Under the pieces are notes generated by a model, which ran no database searches, was not told the DNA's origin, and was given only the letters and a program-made list of their open reading frames with translations. Shown piece after piece: positions 36,046-46,198 of a stretch of DNA of 64,000 bases. Position 1 is the stretch's first letter. The number at the start of each line of letters is the position of its first letter. Source of the DNA: Providencia stuartii (GTDB taxonomy: Bacteria > Pseudomonadota > Gammaproteobacteria > Enterobacterales > Enterobacteriaceae); assembly GCF_029277985.1 (NCBI RefSeq), contig NZ_CP119546.1, positions 682,001 through 746,000 on the forward strand. The letters run 5' to 3'. The position numbers and the translations under genes are program-made.

Positions 36046-37170
36046 ATGAGAAGACTATGCCTCTTATTTTTGTTGGTTGCGCCATTGGCTTTTAGTCAAG
36101 TGTCCTGGGCACAAGAGCCTTATCCGTTGTCTGACGAGGACAAAAAGATCGTCGAAATGAGCCGCAGCATTTTACAAAGTGCTGTGGATGGTTCATCTGA
36201 ATTTATCGAGCCTTTTTCACCGATTGAACAACCTAAGTCGCTCAAACACAACGATGAATGGTTGATATTTGCGTCGTCCTCACTGGGGGATTCCTCACTG
36301 ATGCAGCTATTTAAAGAGGCCAGTGCTACCGGCGCTATTGTGTTGTTTCGGGGAATTCCTGAAGGAAAGACCTTGGGGGCGGCTATCCGTGATTGGCATA
36401 CCCTGATGGCGGGACTTGATCCTGTTCCTCAGGTTCGAATCGATCCGAAAGCCTTTGTGCACTGGCGGGTGACTAGCGTGCCTGCCATTTTCCGCATAGA
36501 AGATGACAAGGTGACTGCAAGTGCACTAGGGGTTTACAGCAAGGACTGGTTGCAACGTCAAATTGAAACAGGCAATACCGGATCTTTGGGTCAACGCGGT
36601 CCGATTCATTCCATTTTAGAACCGGATTTGATGCAAGTGGCGATGCAGCGTTTACAGTCGCTTGACCTGGGCGCGTTAAAGAAAAAAGCCATTGAGCGTT
36701 TCTGGTCTCGCCAAACTTTCACTGACTTACCCAAAGCCACGCAGTATCGGATAAGAATGGTTGATCCAACCATCGTCATGAAGCGGCCACTATTGGATGC
36801 CAATGGCCGAACATTGATCCCAGCAGGAACGCGTATTAACCCGCTAAAAGCCTTGCCATTTACTCAGCAGCTCGTGGTGTTTAATGCGTCGAACGCTGAA
36901 GAAGTGGACGCAGTAGCGCATTGGCTTGAGGGCCAAGATAGGACGCTGCGCCGCATTACGCTTATCACCACGCAGCTCGACCGTGCTCAAGGTTGGAATA
37001 GCCTCAATGCGCTCGAAAAGACATTGGACAGTCCGGTTTATCTTCTCAATGCCTCGCTAAAGCAGCGCTTTGATTTGCAAGTCACCCCATCGTTTGTTCA
37101 AGCAAAGGGACTCGCGTTTGAAATAGAAGAAATTCCAGCAAAGGAGCTTGTTCATGAAAAAGCTCAATAA
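36046..37170 (+). CDS. traW: TraW, F-type mating-pair protein (fused to a TrbC-like part)
   Basis: 374 residues from ATG 36046, with AGGAGGTGG just upstream. A longer in-frame start at 35986 lacks a signal peptide at its own N-terminus and is rejected. A signal peptide ends near SWAQ. The first half (IFASSSLGDSSLMQLFKEASATGAIVLFRGIP) matches TrbC-type proteins and the second half (from about 250) matches TraW (LIPAGTRINPL), a fusion common in this ICE family. It works in the periplasm in pilus assembly. The end overlaps traU. Confidence 0.88.
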   Translation: MRRLCLLFLLVAPLAFSQVSWAQEPYPLSDEDKKIVEMSRSILQSAVDGSSEFIEPFSPIEQPKSLKHNDEWLIFASSSLGDSSLMQLFKEASATGAIVLFRGIPEGKTLGAAIRDWHTLMAGLDPVPQVRIDPKAFVHWRVTSVPAIFRIEDDKVTASALGVYSKDWLQRQIETGNTGSLGQRGPIHSILEPDLMQVAMQRLQSLDLGALKKKAIERFWSRQTFTDLPKATQYRIRMVDPTIVMKRPLLDANGRTLIPAGTRINPLKALPFTQQLVVFNASNAEEVDAVAHWLEGQDRTLRRITLITTQLDRAQGWNSLNALEKTLDSPVYLLNASLKQRFDLQVTPSFVQAKGLAFEIEEIPAKELVHEKAQ

Positions 37171-38182
37171 TACGTATCGTCTGTTGCGGACTCTCGTTGT
37201 AATGTTTGTCCTTGGCGCATCTATTCCTGCAAAAGCCGAACTGACCTGCCCAGACGCGGGGTTATTGTCCGGCAAGTTGCTGACGGATGTTTGCTGGTCA
37301 TGCATTTTTCCTATCCGAGTTGCGGGTCTTCCTCTTGGCTCTGGCAGTGTCCCAAGCGGCGCATCAAACAAGTCATTTTGCTTATGTGAAGACAACTTAG
37401 GTGTGCCAAGGCCAGGTATTGTTACCAGCATGTGGGAGCCAGCGCGTCTGATTGAACTAGTCAGAACGCCAGGTTGTTCGCCTTCACTGGGAGGGATTCG
37501 TTTACCGTTAGGTGATAGGCGATTGCAAGGTGGTCATGGTGAAGGTGAATACGATACCGGTGATCTTGCTTTCTACCATTACCATTATTACGCCTTTCCG
37601 CTTTTGGTCATGCTCGATTTGTTCATGGATGGCAATTGCAATGCCGATGGTTACATGGACTTTGACTTGATGTATTTGTCGGAATTGGACCCAACATGGC
37701 TGAACGATGAACTGGCCTTTTTTACTCAGCCTGAAGCGGCTGCCGTTGCCAATCCATTGGCTATATCTGCTTGTACCGCTGACGCTGCTTCATCAACGCT
37801 TGGTAAACCCATCGACCAGTTGTTTTGGTGTGCTGGCAGTTGGGGCCATCTCTACCCGTTATCTGGCCACACCTTAGCCTTTGGCTCATTAGCAGAAAAC
37901 ACCAGCCATTTAGCGGCGCGTGCAATCGCGGCTCAACACAGGCGTGGTCTTGCTAGGCGAACAATGGGGAACAGTGCGCTATGCCGACCTGTTATCGAAC
38001 CCATGCTGCCGAAATCCCAATACAAGATGAGTATGTTCTTCCCAGTACCGGAAACTGAAAGTGCGCATGTCATCGGTGAAAGCACCATGAAATGGGGAGA
38101 GTGGCGAACGATCCCCGGTGCCGGTGAAGATGCGCTCTACATTTTGTGGCGCTGGCAAGACTGCTGTAACTCGGGAGGTTAA
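37154..38182 (+). CDS. traU: TraU, mating-pair and DNA transfer protein
   Basis: 342 residues from ATG 37154, overlapping traW. A signal peptide ends near PAKA. Many cysteines (CPDAG, CWSCIF, CLCEDN, CADWQDCC-like end) fit the TraU family, periplasmic and needed for DNA transfer rather than pilus growth. DsbC encoded upstream would help it fold. traN follows after 2 bp. Confidence 0.92.
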   Translation: MKKLNNTYRLLRTLVVMFVLGASIPAKAELTCPDAGLLSGKLLTDVCWSCIFPIRVAGLPLGSGSVPSGASNKSFCLCEDNLGVPRPGIVTSMWEPARLIELVRTPGCSPSLGGIRLPLGDRRLQGGHGEGEYDTGDLAFYHYHYYAFPLLVMLDLFMDGNCNADGYMDFDLMYLSELDPTWLNDELAFFTQPEAAAVANPLAISACTADAASSTLGKPIDQLFWCAGSWGHLYPLSGHTLAFGSLAENTSHLAARAIAAQHRRGLARRTMGNSALCRPVIEPMLPKSQYKMSMFFPVPETESAHVIGESTMKWGEWRTIPGAGEDALYILWRWQDCCNSGG

Positions 38183-38184
38183 CC

Positions 38185-41100
38185 ATGAAACCAACACTTT
38201 TTACCCGAGTTTTAGCGGGTATTTTATCAATCACTATGGCGTGCCTGCCCTTACATGGTGTGGCCGCTGATGTGCAGCGCCAATCCGGCCTAAGCGGACA
38301 ACAAGAAGGTAAGCAATTGCTGCAAAACTGGACGATGCCCGCACTCAATGGCAATACATTGTCGGTGCCGAATGGCAGTGGTAATGAGTCCATTAACTTG
38401 CAAGAGCTTTTCCCTGGTATGGATCAGGGCTCATTGGATGTCTTAACGGGCGTTTATGGCTCTGATGCCAGCATGAATCAATTGGGGACACAGCGCCAAG
38501 AGAGCATGGCATCCGAAAGTGGCGCTACGGGTGAAGCATTTCGTTCGCTACAGCAAATCAAAGACAGGTCTCGGCCAGATATGGTCAATGATCCGCTTTG
38601 GGCATTAACTGATGCGGTTCAAACTGACCCCAATCTATTAACCCAAAGCTTCCCCGGCTGTGAGTCTCAAGGTGAAGGCAGCCCAAATTACCAGCAATGT
38701 GACAGGCTCAATACAGCGGTTAACAGCTGCACTATTACTCACGATTACACGGCAGGCATTATTGAGCATGTTTCTGGACCGATGAACCTTCGCTCTTGTG
38801 GTGAGGGGTGTCTTGAAGTTTGGATTGGACGAATTGGCGACAACTACTGGAGTGGCCGTTGTAAAGTGTTTGAACAGGCCATCACACTCAAAGTCGTGAA
38901 CCCCGATGCGATTACCTCAGCCGTTCTTGAGTACGCTAAATGGGATGACTACATGCAAGTTTGGCTTGGCGATCAGAAAGTCTGGTCTGGGCCGAACAAT
39001 AACTTTCCACCAGAAACGTCAGGTCGCTGCGAGCTCAGTACCAGTTGGGAGCGCAATCCAAATACCGATCTCACTGCCAGGCTAAAAGCGGTAGAACCCG
39101 GTTTAGAAGTGCCGGTAAAAATTCGCGTATCGGTTACGGGTAGTGGTGAGGGGTATGCACGCATCAAGGTGCGCTTTGATCCAACCAAGGTGGTGATGAA
39201 TGATAGTTGGTCGCCACAATCCTGTATCGAACAAGCAGCGGATATCCCGACGAAGTTTTCAGACTACAGCATTCAATGCACGGATCAGCCTTCTTCAACC
39301 AACGGATGTACGGTGGTCAATGGTGTTTCAGTTTGTGAGTCCTATTTTGCCCCAAGCCCAGTGGCTGGCATATCGCCTTTGTGTCGTCGTGTGCAAGTGA
39401 GTGTGGATGATGAAAGCTATAAAGGGATTGAAAATCAGGCCTGCCAAGTGCTTGAAGCGAATCCTTCCTGTGGATTCATGTCGTCAGAATGTGCCGAGAC
39501 CAATGATAAAGGTGAATGCACTCGTTTTACCGATACCTATGACTGTGGATTGCAAACCAGCGATCCAAAGTGTGTGGTATCCAATCTTATGCCGAGTAGT
39601 TTTGAAGCCTGTGAGCCTACTCAGACGATCACGCCATTTACTGAAACCAAGCATGTACCCGATTACCAGGTGTGCGAGAAGATCAGCACGCTTACTCAGT
39701 GTCAGTTAGAGCGACGTGTATCCGCTGAAACCCATCAACAAAGCTGGTCCATTGAGCGTGGTTGCTTTAGCTCCGAAACGCTCAGTTTTGTTCCACAGCA
39801 CAGCAGTACTATGCAAACTGGAAACGCTACGCTGAGGATTTTTGATAATCAAAATACTGAGATAAAAATCACCGAGTCGCCATCCAAGGCAAATGGCTGG
39901 AAAACGACACTCTCATTGACGGGCAATAAGGAGACGGTGACTGAGACGAAACCGTCCATTAAATACCCTGAAATGACCTGTCCAAAAGGAACCTTGGTTG
40001 GCTCATTGTGTAAAGTCGTCAATGGTTCGATTATTTCGTGGCATGAACCCCAGGAGGTCACTCGTTCCAGATGCGATTCCGGCTGGAACAAAGTCGATTT
40101 CGACACTTGCAGCCGAGAAGTTCAGAAGTGTTTGGCTCCTGCGAAACTGAGTGCTTCCTTGACCTTCTCCGGCAAGTACTTAGAGCAAGACGTTGTTCAT
40201 CAATCAAGTGATCCGGGCATAGACCAATGCTTGATGCAAACGGATCAGTTTACTGCGGTGCAGTGGCAGTGTTTGGATACGGGCACAAAACGAATCGACG
40301 GGTTAACGGTTGGTAGTAGCGAGTTGGCGAAGCTTGGAAGTCTTTATCCGGCTGTTGTTTCGTCTCCTGCTCATTTAACCAGTCGTGGCAGCTCTGATGG
40401 ACTGGGGCTCTCATGCTGGAGGGCAAAAGCGACCTATAATGCCTCGACTGCTCACCCAGAGTTCAACATGGGCAGCTCAGATAGCTGGGTAGATGCCAAT
40501 GGTAATACACAAACCATCGTCAATAACGGACAAAACACGACCACCAATACGTGTGCCGCGCTAGAGCAAAATCCGGCCTGCCAGTACGTCAGAACCGAAT
40601 GTACTGAGGGCGGGGCTGGTCATGAAGGCTTCTGTTATATCCAAAGTTTGGTGTATGACTGCGGACAAAGCGTTGAAGTGCAAAACGCTCGAATGGAAAC
40701 TCAATACAACTGTGAGGGGCCAGTTCGCTGTATGGGCACAGATTGTTTAGAGCCAGAGTCAATCAAGCAGGCTAACTTTGCAGAGGCCGCTGCGATGCTT
40801 AATGCGGCGCAGTTTATGACCAATGATATGTCATGCACAGGAGCTGATGGCCAAGATAACGTCGAGTGTACGGTCTTTAAAGGTAATGCTGGCCAGTGCA
40901 AAAAAGCCGTTGGCGGCATAGTGGATTGCTGTGAAAAGCCAAGTGGCGTGTCGCTATCGGATTACATCACGATGATAGTTGCGGTCAACAAGCTTGATAC
41001 GGCAGTCATGGCCATGAATCCGTCTTCGGCAATCTATGGTTCGTGGAATACGCTCAGGGAACCAATCACCAGTACCTGGAGTGCGGTTAAAGAGCCTTTT

Positions 41101-41877
41101 GTGTCTGCATGGGACTCTCTCATGGGGGCTGGGCCATCAACGGCTGCTGGCGCGGGAGCGGAGCAAGCTGCGACTGGCTTTATGCAGGTGTTGACCAACA
41201 AAACGGCTGAGTGGGTAGGCTCTACGTTTGGTTCGGGGGCGCAATCGGCACTGTTTAGTAACGTTGGTGGTGCGGTTGGAGCCGATGGTGTCGTTTCGGG
41301 TGGTAACTTTGCCCTGGGGGGCGCTGCGGGCGCGGTTCTGAGTACGGTTATGACGGCCTACATGATTTATTCAGTCACTATGATCCTCATTCAGCTTATC
41401 TGGAAATGTGAGCAGAGCGAGTTTGAAATGAACGCCAAGCGGGTATTGAAGAGTTGCCACTATGTAGGCTCTTACTGCAAGTCTAAGTTCTTAGGTGCCT
41501 GTGTTGAAAAACGGCAGTCATATTGCTGTTTTACTTCGCCACTTTCACGGATCATTCAAGAACAAGTACGCCCTCAATTGGGCCTTGGTTGGGGCAGTGC
41601 CAAGTCACCAAACTGTGAAGGTTTGACCGCGAGTCAGTTAAACCAGGTAGATTGGAGCCAAGTCAATCTCGATGAATGGATAGGTATCTTGTCGATAACA
41701 GGCAACCTACCCGAAGTACCGTCACTGGATCTGGAACGACTCACAGGCTCAGGAAGTACGCTAAACGTTGATGGAAATCGTCAGAGTGCCGCAGATAGAG
41801 CCATTGAACGGCTAAACGGAATGGATGCCCAGAAACTTCGCCAGGAGGCAACGGAAGAAGTCTCGGGGAACAATTAG
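38185..41877 (+). CDS. traN: TraN, cysteine-rich outer-membrane mating-pair adhesin
   Basis: 1230 residues with a signal peptide ending near GVAA. The protein is Cys-rich throughout. A repeated unit is visible twice: CQVLEANPSCGFMSSEC with ETNDKGECTRFTDTYDCG near 415-450, and CAALEQNPACQYVRTEC with GFCYIQSLVYDCG near 792-825. A hydrophobic stretch lies near residue 1050. TraN sits in the outer membrane and stabilises contact with the recipient. It closes the operon and borders hotspot 4. Confidence 0.93.
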   Translation: MKPTLFTRVLAGILSITMACLPLHGVAADVQRQSGLSGQQEGKQLLQNWTMPALNGNTLSVPNGSGNESINLQELFPGMDQGSLDVLTGVYGSDASMNQLGTQRQESMASESGATGEAFRSLQQIKDRSRPDMVNDPLWALTDAVQTDPNLLTQSFPGCESQGEGSPNYQQCDRLNTAVNSCTITHDYTAGIIEHVSGPMNLRSCGEGCLEVWIGRIGDNYWSGRCKVFEQAITLKVVNPDAITSAVLEYAKWDDYMQVWLGDQKVWSGPNNNFPPETSGRCELSTSWERNPNTDLTARLKAVEPGLEVPVKIRVSVTGSGEGYARIKVRFDPTKVVMNDSWSPQSCIEQAADIPTKFSDYSIQCTDQPSSTNGCTVVNGVSVCESYFAPSPVAGISPLCRRVQVSVDDESYKGIENQACQVLEANPSCGFMSSECAETNDKGECTRFTDTYDCGLQTSDPKCVVSNLMPSSFEACEPTQTITPFTETKHVPDYQVCEKISTLTQCQLERRVSAETHQQSWSIERGCFSSETLSFVPQHSSTMQTGNATLRIFDNQNTEIKITESPSKANGWKTTLSLTGNKETVTETKPSIKYPEMTCPKGTLVGSLCKVVNGSIISWHEPQEVTRSRCDSGWNKVDFDTCSREVQKCLAPAKLSASLTFSGKYLEQDVVHQSSDPGIDQCLMQTDQFTAVQWQCLDTGTKRIDGLTVGSSELAKLGSLYPAVVSSPAHLTSRGSSDGLGLSCWRAKATYNASTAHPEFNMGSSDSWVDANGNTQTIVNNGQNTTTNTCAALEQNPACQYVRTECTEGGAGHEGFCYIQSLVYDCGQSVEVQNARMETQYNCEGPVRCMGTDCLEPESIKQANFAEAAAMLNAAQFMTNDMSCTGADGQDNVECTVFKGNAGQCKKAVGGIVDCCEKPSGVSLSDYITMIVAVNKLDTAVMAMNPSSAIYGSWNTLREPITSTWSAVKEPFVSAWDSLMGAGPSTAAGAGAEQAATGFMQVLTNKTAEWVGSTFGSGAQSALFSNVGGAVGADGVVSGGNFALGGAAGAVLSTVMTAYMIYSVTMILIQLIWKCEQSEFEMNAKRVLKSCHYVGSYCKSKFLGACVEKRQSYCCFTSPLSRIIQEQVRPQLGLGWGSAKSPNCEGLTASQLNQVDWSQVNLDEWIGILSITGNLPEVPSLDLERLTGSGSTLNVDGNRQSAADRAIERLNGMDAQKLRQEATEEVSGNN

Positions 41878-41885
41878 AATAAATT

Positions 41886-41920
41886 GCTCCGTTAGCCCCG
41901 TTTTGCAGGACTAATGGAGC
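41886..41920. terminator. Hairpin after traN, possible terminator
   Basis: GCTCCGTTAG pairs with CTAATGGAGC over 10 bp with one G-U pair. The following bases are A-rich rather than T-rich, so it is a weak terminator candidate. It lies 9 bp after the traN stop, at the left edge of hotspot 4. Confidence 0.4.
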
Positions 41921-42099
41921 AGAAAAAATAATCAATATGCATTTATGTAACTGCGACAAATTTGCAAAAATGTGTTTGTAGTAGTTTCGATAAATAGAGT
42001 TGGACATCGGACAGATAGCTATGAGCGAGGAACTGACGTGGCCAACCAAAATCGACCAACCCAGCTAAGCCACTTTTCTCAATATCTTCATTTTTAATT

Positions 42100-42136
42100 C
42101 ATACATATTTGGGCTTGGATACCTCAAATATGTATG
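42100..42136. repeat. Perfect inverted repeat with 12-bp arms
   Basis: CATACATATTTG (42100-42111) and CAAATATGTATG (42125-42136) are fully complementary around a 13-nt spacer. The repeat directly precedes the recombinase remnant and lies about 200 bp before the SIR2 gene. No T run follows. It may be an operator or an old mobile-element end. Confidence 0.7.
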
Positions 42137-42244
42137 CAAACGTTCTGTATTGTAAAATGTCATGCTAAGCTCGAAAGCACGATTGAACACCTTGGTGTCG
42201 AGATTGAAGATGTACTAAGGATTTCAGATAGTTGTGACGGATGA
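42137..42244 (+). pseudogene. C-terminal remnant of a tyrosine recombinase
   Basis: With no start codon, this frame reads as the tail of a XerC/D-type integrase: CHAKLESTIEHLGVEIEDVL, then RISDS and a stop at 42242. Intact relatives end in GHTK-x-ESTVRYLGVEVDDAL-type sequence, where the Tyr before LG is the nucleophile; here that position reads His. Upstream the frame fades within about 10 codons. It is a scar of a former mobile element or integrase insertion at the hotspot 4 border. Confidence 0.6.
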
Positions 42245-42335
42245 TTCAATGCCAACGGATTAAGTTGTAAATATTCATGGCAGACGTTTGTGTCCCCAAC
42301 GCTATATCTTTCACACAAATATGAGAAGTGTATTT

Positions 42336-43754
42336 ATGACTATTCAGCAAATTAAAGTTGGCAGTGTTCCTGATATTATTGAGCTAACACCAAACTCCAA
42401 TGAGCAAAGTGATTCTTATCCTTTTATCCTATCAACGAATACTTCATGGGGAGAACAGGGTTCTAAAATATCAATAGAGAAATTACGCCAAAATATTGAG
42501 CCTTGGTTAACAGCACTTTTTCAATCCGAACATTTAAATCTATTGATCGGTGCGGGTTTAAGTACGTCTATTCAAATGTCGGCTACAGGCGTGCCACCCG
42601 TTGGAATGGGGTGGATCAGTGATCTAGCGGTCTGTCAAAGCGAAATAAATGAATTCGCTACAAAAGCTGCCAAATCGGCTGGTCGCGCACAAGGAAATAT
42701 AGAAGATCAAATTAGAGCTATTAATGAACTTATCAAAGGTCTTGAAATTTTAACAGTGTTGGATAGCCCGCAACCTGAAAACCCCCCGGCTCCATATGCA
42801 GCCTATAGAGACCTAAAAGCTGATTTAGCTGCAATTAAGGGGGAATTGTCTCGATGTCTAGGTGAGTTTTCAAAATCTGTCAGTACAGGAGAACACTTAA
42901 TTAAAAGTGCTGAAAAAAAACGAAAAGAGGAAACTTTCAATTATCTTGTGAGTTTCTTAATGAGCTTTGCAAGTAGAACCGCTACACGCGACAGATTGCA
43001 TATTTTTACAACGAACTATGACCGAATTATCGAGGTTGGTGCTGAACTTGCTGGTTTAAGACTCATAGACCGTTTTGTTGGAAGTATTGCTCCCGTTTTT
43101 AGATCCTCAAGATTAGAAGTTGATTATCACTATAACCCTCCGGGAATACGTGGTGAACCAAGATATTTGGAAGGAGTGGCACGTTTTACCAAACTTCACG
43201 GTTCTCTAGATTGGCACGAACAAGATGGTGCGATTAGGCGCTTTGGCCTACCTTTTGGAGCTCGCTCTGTTGAACCGTTTCTAGAAGCAGAGGGGCACGA
43301 AAGCGATAGTTATGAACAACTTATGATTTACCCTAATTCAGTCAAAGATAGAGAAACCGCTGAGTACCCCTATGTAGAGTTATTTAGAGACTTAGCAGCA
43401 GCGACTAGCCGTCCAAACAGTACATTAGTCACGTATGGCTATAGCTTTGGTGATGAGCATATAAACAGAGTAATTGAAGATATGCTTACCGTTCCATCTA
43501 CCCATCTAGTCATCATTGCTTTCGGAGATCCGCTAGAAAGAATTATGAACTTCATTGGTAAAAGTGGAAGAAAAGCTCAAATCACTTTACTAATGGGTGA
43601 CCATTTGGGGGATCTAAAAACTTTGGTTGATAACTATCTACCTAAACCAGCCATAGATAAAGCATCAATAAAGATGGCCGAATTACTAAAACAGCGAGGC
43701 TTTATCCAGTCAGAACACTCAGGTAATGCAACTACCACCGAGGTAACATCATGA
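42336..43754 (+). CDS. SIR2-domain NAD-hydrolase-like effector of a SIR2-HerA defence pair
   Basis: 472 residues from ATG 42336 (upstream in-frame TTG 42288 and ATG 42321 lack better ribosome sites). SIR2 motifs: LLIGAGLSTS near residue 70, IFTTNYDR near 223 (substrate-site Asn-Tyr-Asp), and KLHGSLDWH near 288, with a late YGYSFGDEHINR. SIR2 effectors of this type degrade NAD+ during phage infection, and partner HerA proteins form a complex with them. It overlaps the HerA gene by 4 bp. The region is more AT-rich than the tra genes. Confidence 0.85.
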   Translation: MTIQQIKVGSVPDIIELTPNSNEQSDSYPFILSTNTSWGEQGSKISIEKLRQNIEPWLTALFQSEHLNLLIGAGLSTSIQMSATGVPPVGMGWISDLAVCQSEINEFATKAAKSAGRAQGNIEDQIRAINELIKGLEILTVLDSPQPENPPAPYAAYRDLKADLAAIKGELSRCLGEFSKSVSTGEHLIKSAEKKRKEETFNYLVSFLMSFASRTATRDRLHIFTTNYDRIIEVGAELAGLRLIDRFVGSIAPVFRSSRLEVDYHYNPPGIRGEPRYLEGVARFTKLHGSLDWHEQDGAIRRFGLPFGARSVEPFLEAEGHESDSYEQLMIYPNSVKDRETAEYPYVELFRDLAAATSRPNSTLVTYGYSFGDEHINRVIEDMLTVPSTHLVIIAFGDPLERIMNFIGKSGRKAQITLLMGDHLGDLKTLVDNYLPKPAIDKASIKMAELLKQRGFIQSEHSGNATTTEVTS

Positions 43755-45790
43755 GTTACTTGCCTATAGAAAGACTGGAACAGTTACGAATCGGAACCGT
43801 TGGTTTTGTATCGCCTAGTGAAATTAGAGTTTCCTTAGAAATTGATTCCCCAGACTCAGTCTCTCTTCAAGGAGGCTCACCTCGCAACTTTCCTCGAATC
43901 AACAGTTATGTGCTTATAAACAGTGATGATGGATTTCTAGTTGGTCAAGTTGAGTGGATCGCAGTAGAACACTCGCCATACCCCAAAAGAAGAGGCTTGC
44001 AAGATTTTGGCTTGATAGACTTACCTTTTCCTCTAAAAAAGCTCAGTATCAACCCCGTTGGTACATTGAGAAGCGATAGAAAAAACGATGGTTTCAAATT
44101 CACCAGAGGAACAGATGCATTTCCTTCAGTTGGTGATTCAGTGCTTTTACCTACTGACCAACAATTAAACTCAATAATCGAATCAGGTGAAAACAGAAGG
44201 GTTAAAATAGGAGATAGTCCTCTAGCTAACAATGCAGAAATAAAAATCGACCCCGATAAGCTTTTTGGGCGACATATAGCTGTTTTAGGCAACACAGGTA
44301 GTGGTAAATCTTGCTCTGTGGCGGGACTAATTCAATGGTCACTGGACGCAGTTTTACAACAGGGCCAAACTCCGAACGCTCGATTTATAATACTTGATCC
44401 TAACGGGGAGTACAGCCGAGCATTTGGTCCAAAGTCAAAATATAAGGGGAATTTATTGCGCGTAGAGGCTAACTCTGATTATGGTGAGTTAGAACTTAAA
44501 GTACCATCATGGCTATGGAACAGTTCAGAATGGGGGGCGTTCACTCAGGCAAGTTCAAAAGTTCAACTCCCATTACTACGACGAGCTTTGAGGGCGATGA
44601 GAAATGATGTGTTGTCAGAAGATGATGTGACAATTCAAGCAAAACATTTTTGCGGAATACTTTTAGTTTCAATAAGGCAACTAGCAAGTCAAGGGCAGAT
44701 ATATGTGAATGGTGGTCATGCCAAAGGCTTAGTTGAAAGTTTAACGTCATGGGAAACTAGCCTCATAACATTAAACGAAAAAATCCACAACCAACCTTTC
44801 AATAGTGTAATAAGCACGATAAATACTTACCTATCTTCCAGAAGAGGAGCACAGTGGCCTGCTAAGCCTGAAGTCAGTGATACTGATAAGTTGATTTCTG
44901 AGTTAAAAGAAGCTCATGTTGCACTTGGTGGTGATGAACAAGAACTTCTCCCGAAAAGTGAAGATACGCCTATTCGCTTTGAAGGTGATGACTTCGTCGC
45001 CTATCTCGAAGCTTTAGCACAAGAAACGGGAACTGAGCAGTTCATGGAATTTCTTTTGACTCGAATTCGCACAATGCTAGGTGACACCCGAATTAGTGCA
45101 GTTACTAAAGATTCTGAGGAACCAATAAGTTTAACTGATTGGCTAGATACTTTTCTTGGGAAGGATACTCATGGTGCTATCACTGTTATCGACCTATCAC
45201 TAGTTCCCAATGAAATTATCCATCTTGTAACAGCAGTAATCTCTAGAGTGACTTTTGAAGCTCTTCAACGATATCGGAAGATGAATGGAAAACCATTACC
45301 AACAGTAATGGTTGCAGAGGAAGCTCATACATTTATCAAACGATACAAAGAAGAAAGTGAGAGTCAATCAGTTTCTGATGTGTGCTGCAAAGTATTTGAA
45401 AAAATCGCTCGCGAAGGGCGTAAATTTGGTTTGGGACTAGTAGTATCATCCCAACGACCTTCTGAGTTATCTCCTACTGTTCTTTCTCAATGTAATACTT
45501 TTTTACTGCACAGAATTAGCAATGATAGAGACCAAGAACAAGTTCATAGGCTTGTTCCCGATAACATGAGGGGACTATTAAGAGAGCTACCATCGCTACC
45601 ATCTCGACATGCAATTTTACTCGGATGGGCTTCAGAACTACCGGTGTTAGTTCGAATGAAAGAACTTAGTGAAGAGCAAAGGCCTCAGTCTGATGATCCT
45701 GACTTTTGGGACGTATGGTCTAACTCCACAGGTGAGCCTCGTGAAGTAAACTGGCAGCCAATCGTTGAAGAATGGCAAAACAGAGATTAA
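43751..45790 (+). CDS. HerA/FtsK-type ATPase paired with SIR2
   Basis: 679 residues. An N-terminal HAS-barrel region (residues 1-130), Walker A VLGNTGSGKSCSVAG near 180, Walker B TVMVAEEAHTFIKRY near 517 and SSQRPSELSPTVLSQCN near 566 identify a HerA hexameric ATPase. Together with the SIR2 protein it forms a phage-defence complex in characterised systems. The ATG overlaps the SIR2 stop by 4 bp, so the proteins are made together. Confidence 0.88.
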   Translation: MSYLPIERLEQLRIGTVGFVSPSEIRVSLEIDSPDSVSLQGGSPRNFPRINSYVLINSDDGFLVGQVEWIAVEHSPYPKRRGLQDFGLIDLPFPLKKLSINPVGTLRSDRKNDGFKFTRGTDAFPSVGDSVLLPTDQQLNSIIESGENRRVKIGDSPLANNAEIKIDPDKLFGRHIAVLGNTGSGKSCSVAGLIQWSLDAVLQQGQTPNARFIILDPNGEYSRAFGPKSKYKGNLLRVEANSDYGELELKVPSWLWNSSEWGAFTQASSKVQLPLLRRALRAMRNDVLSEDDVTIQAKHFCGILLVSIRQLASQGQIYVNGGHAKGLVESLTSWETSLITLNEKIHNQPFNSVISTINTYLSSRRGAQWPAKPEVSDTDKLISELKEAHVALGGDEQELLPKSEDTPIRFEGDDFVAYLEALAQETGTEQFMEFLLTRIRTMLGDTRISAVTKDSEEPISLTDWLDTFLGKDTHGAITVIDLSLVPNEIIHLVTAVISRVTFEALQRYRKMNGKPLPTVMVAEEAHTFIKRYKEESESQSVSDVCCKVFEKIAREGRKFGLGLVVSSQRPSELSPTVLSQCNTFLLHRISNDRDQEQVHRLVPDNMRGLLRELPSLPSRHAILLGWASELPVLVRMKELSEEQRPQSDDPDFWDVWSNSTGEPREVNWQPIVEEWQNRD

Positions 45791-46198
45791 TTTACCAGCC
45801 AAATTAGCGCCAAATAGATGCTTAACAATACGAATAAGATTAACTTTCTATGGCGCATTTGTTCCAAAGCGATGAGTGGCGTGAACTATTAGTGGTGTGC
45901 GAATCAATAGGCTATTACGCTAATTTCGATAAACGGGTACTTTCCAAAGTGACTTAGGGTTCCTTTCTGACAATTTATTAAATGCATAGATATTAACGAC
46001 GCTATACGAGAGAAATTTGGGGGAATTACGATTGATTGAAAATTCGACTTAATTCGACAAAGCTGATGATGGTTCAAAAGCGAGTCAGATCCGAACGTCC
46101 ACTTTGGCAGTTGCCGACTATCAGATTAATTTTAGTAATGTTAATCTGATTTTCGCTAAAAGAACCTTGTCCAACAAGTTTGTCTCAGCTAGTTTCAA
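45791..46198. other. Gap between HerA and the convergent endonuclease gene
   Basis: I see no recognisable gene. A 35-codon frame at 45850-45957 (MAHLFQSDEWRELL onward) has no clear ribosome site or family and may be a remnant. A likely terminator hairpin lies near the right end (46120-46153). Confidence 0.5.
46120..46153 (+). terminator. Terminator-like hairpin for the SIR2-HerA operon
   Basis: ATCAGATTAA (46120-46129) pairs perfectly with TTAATCTGAT (46141-46150) and is followed by TTT. The stem is AT-rich. It lies 330 bp after the HerA stop and 46 bp from the end of the opposing gene. Confidence 0.55.

Noticed and set aside
45850..45957. 35-residue frame MAHLFQSDEWRELL
   Set aside because: No good ribosome site and no recognised family; could be a gene remnant but cannot be supported as a gene.
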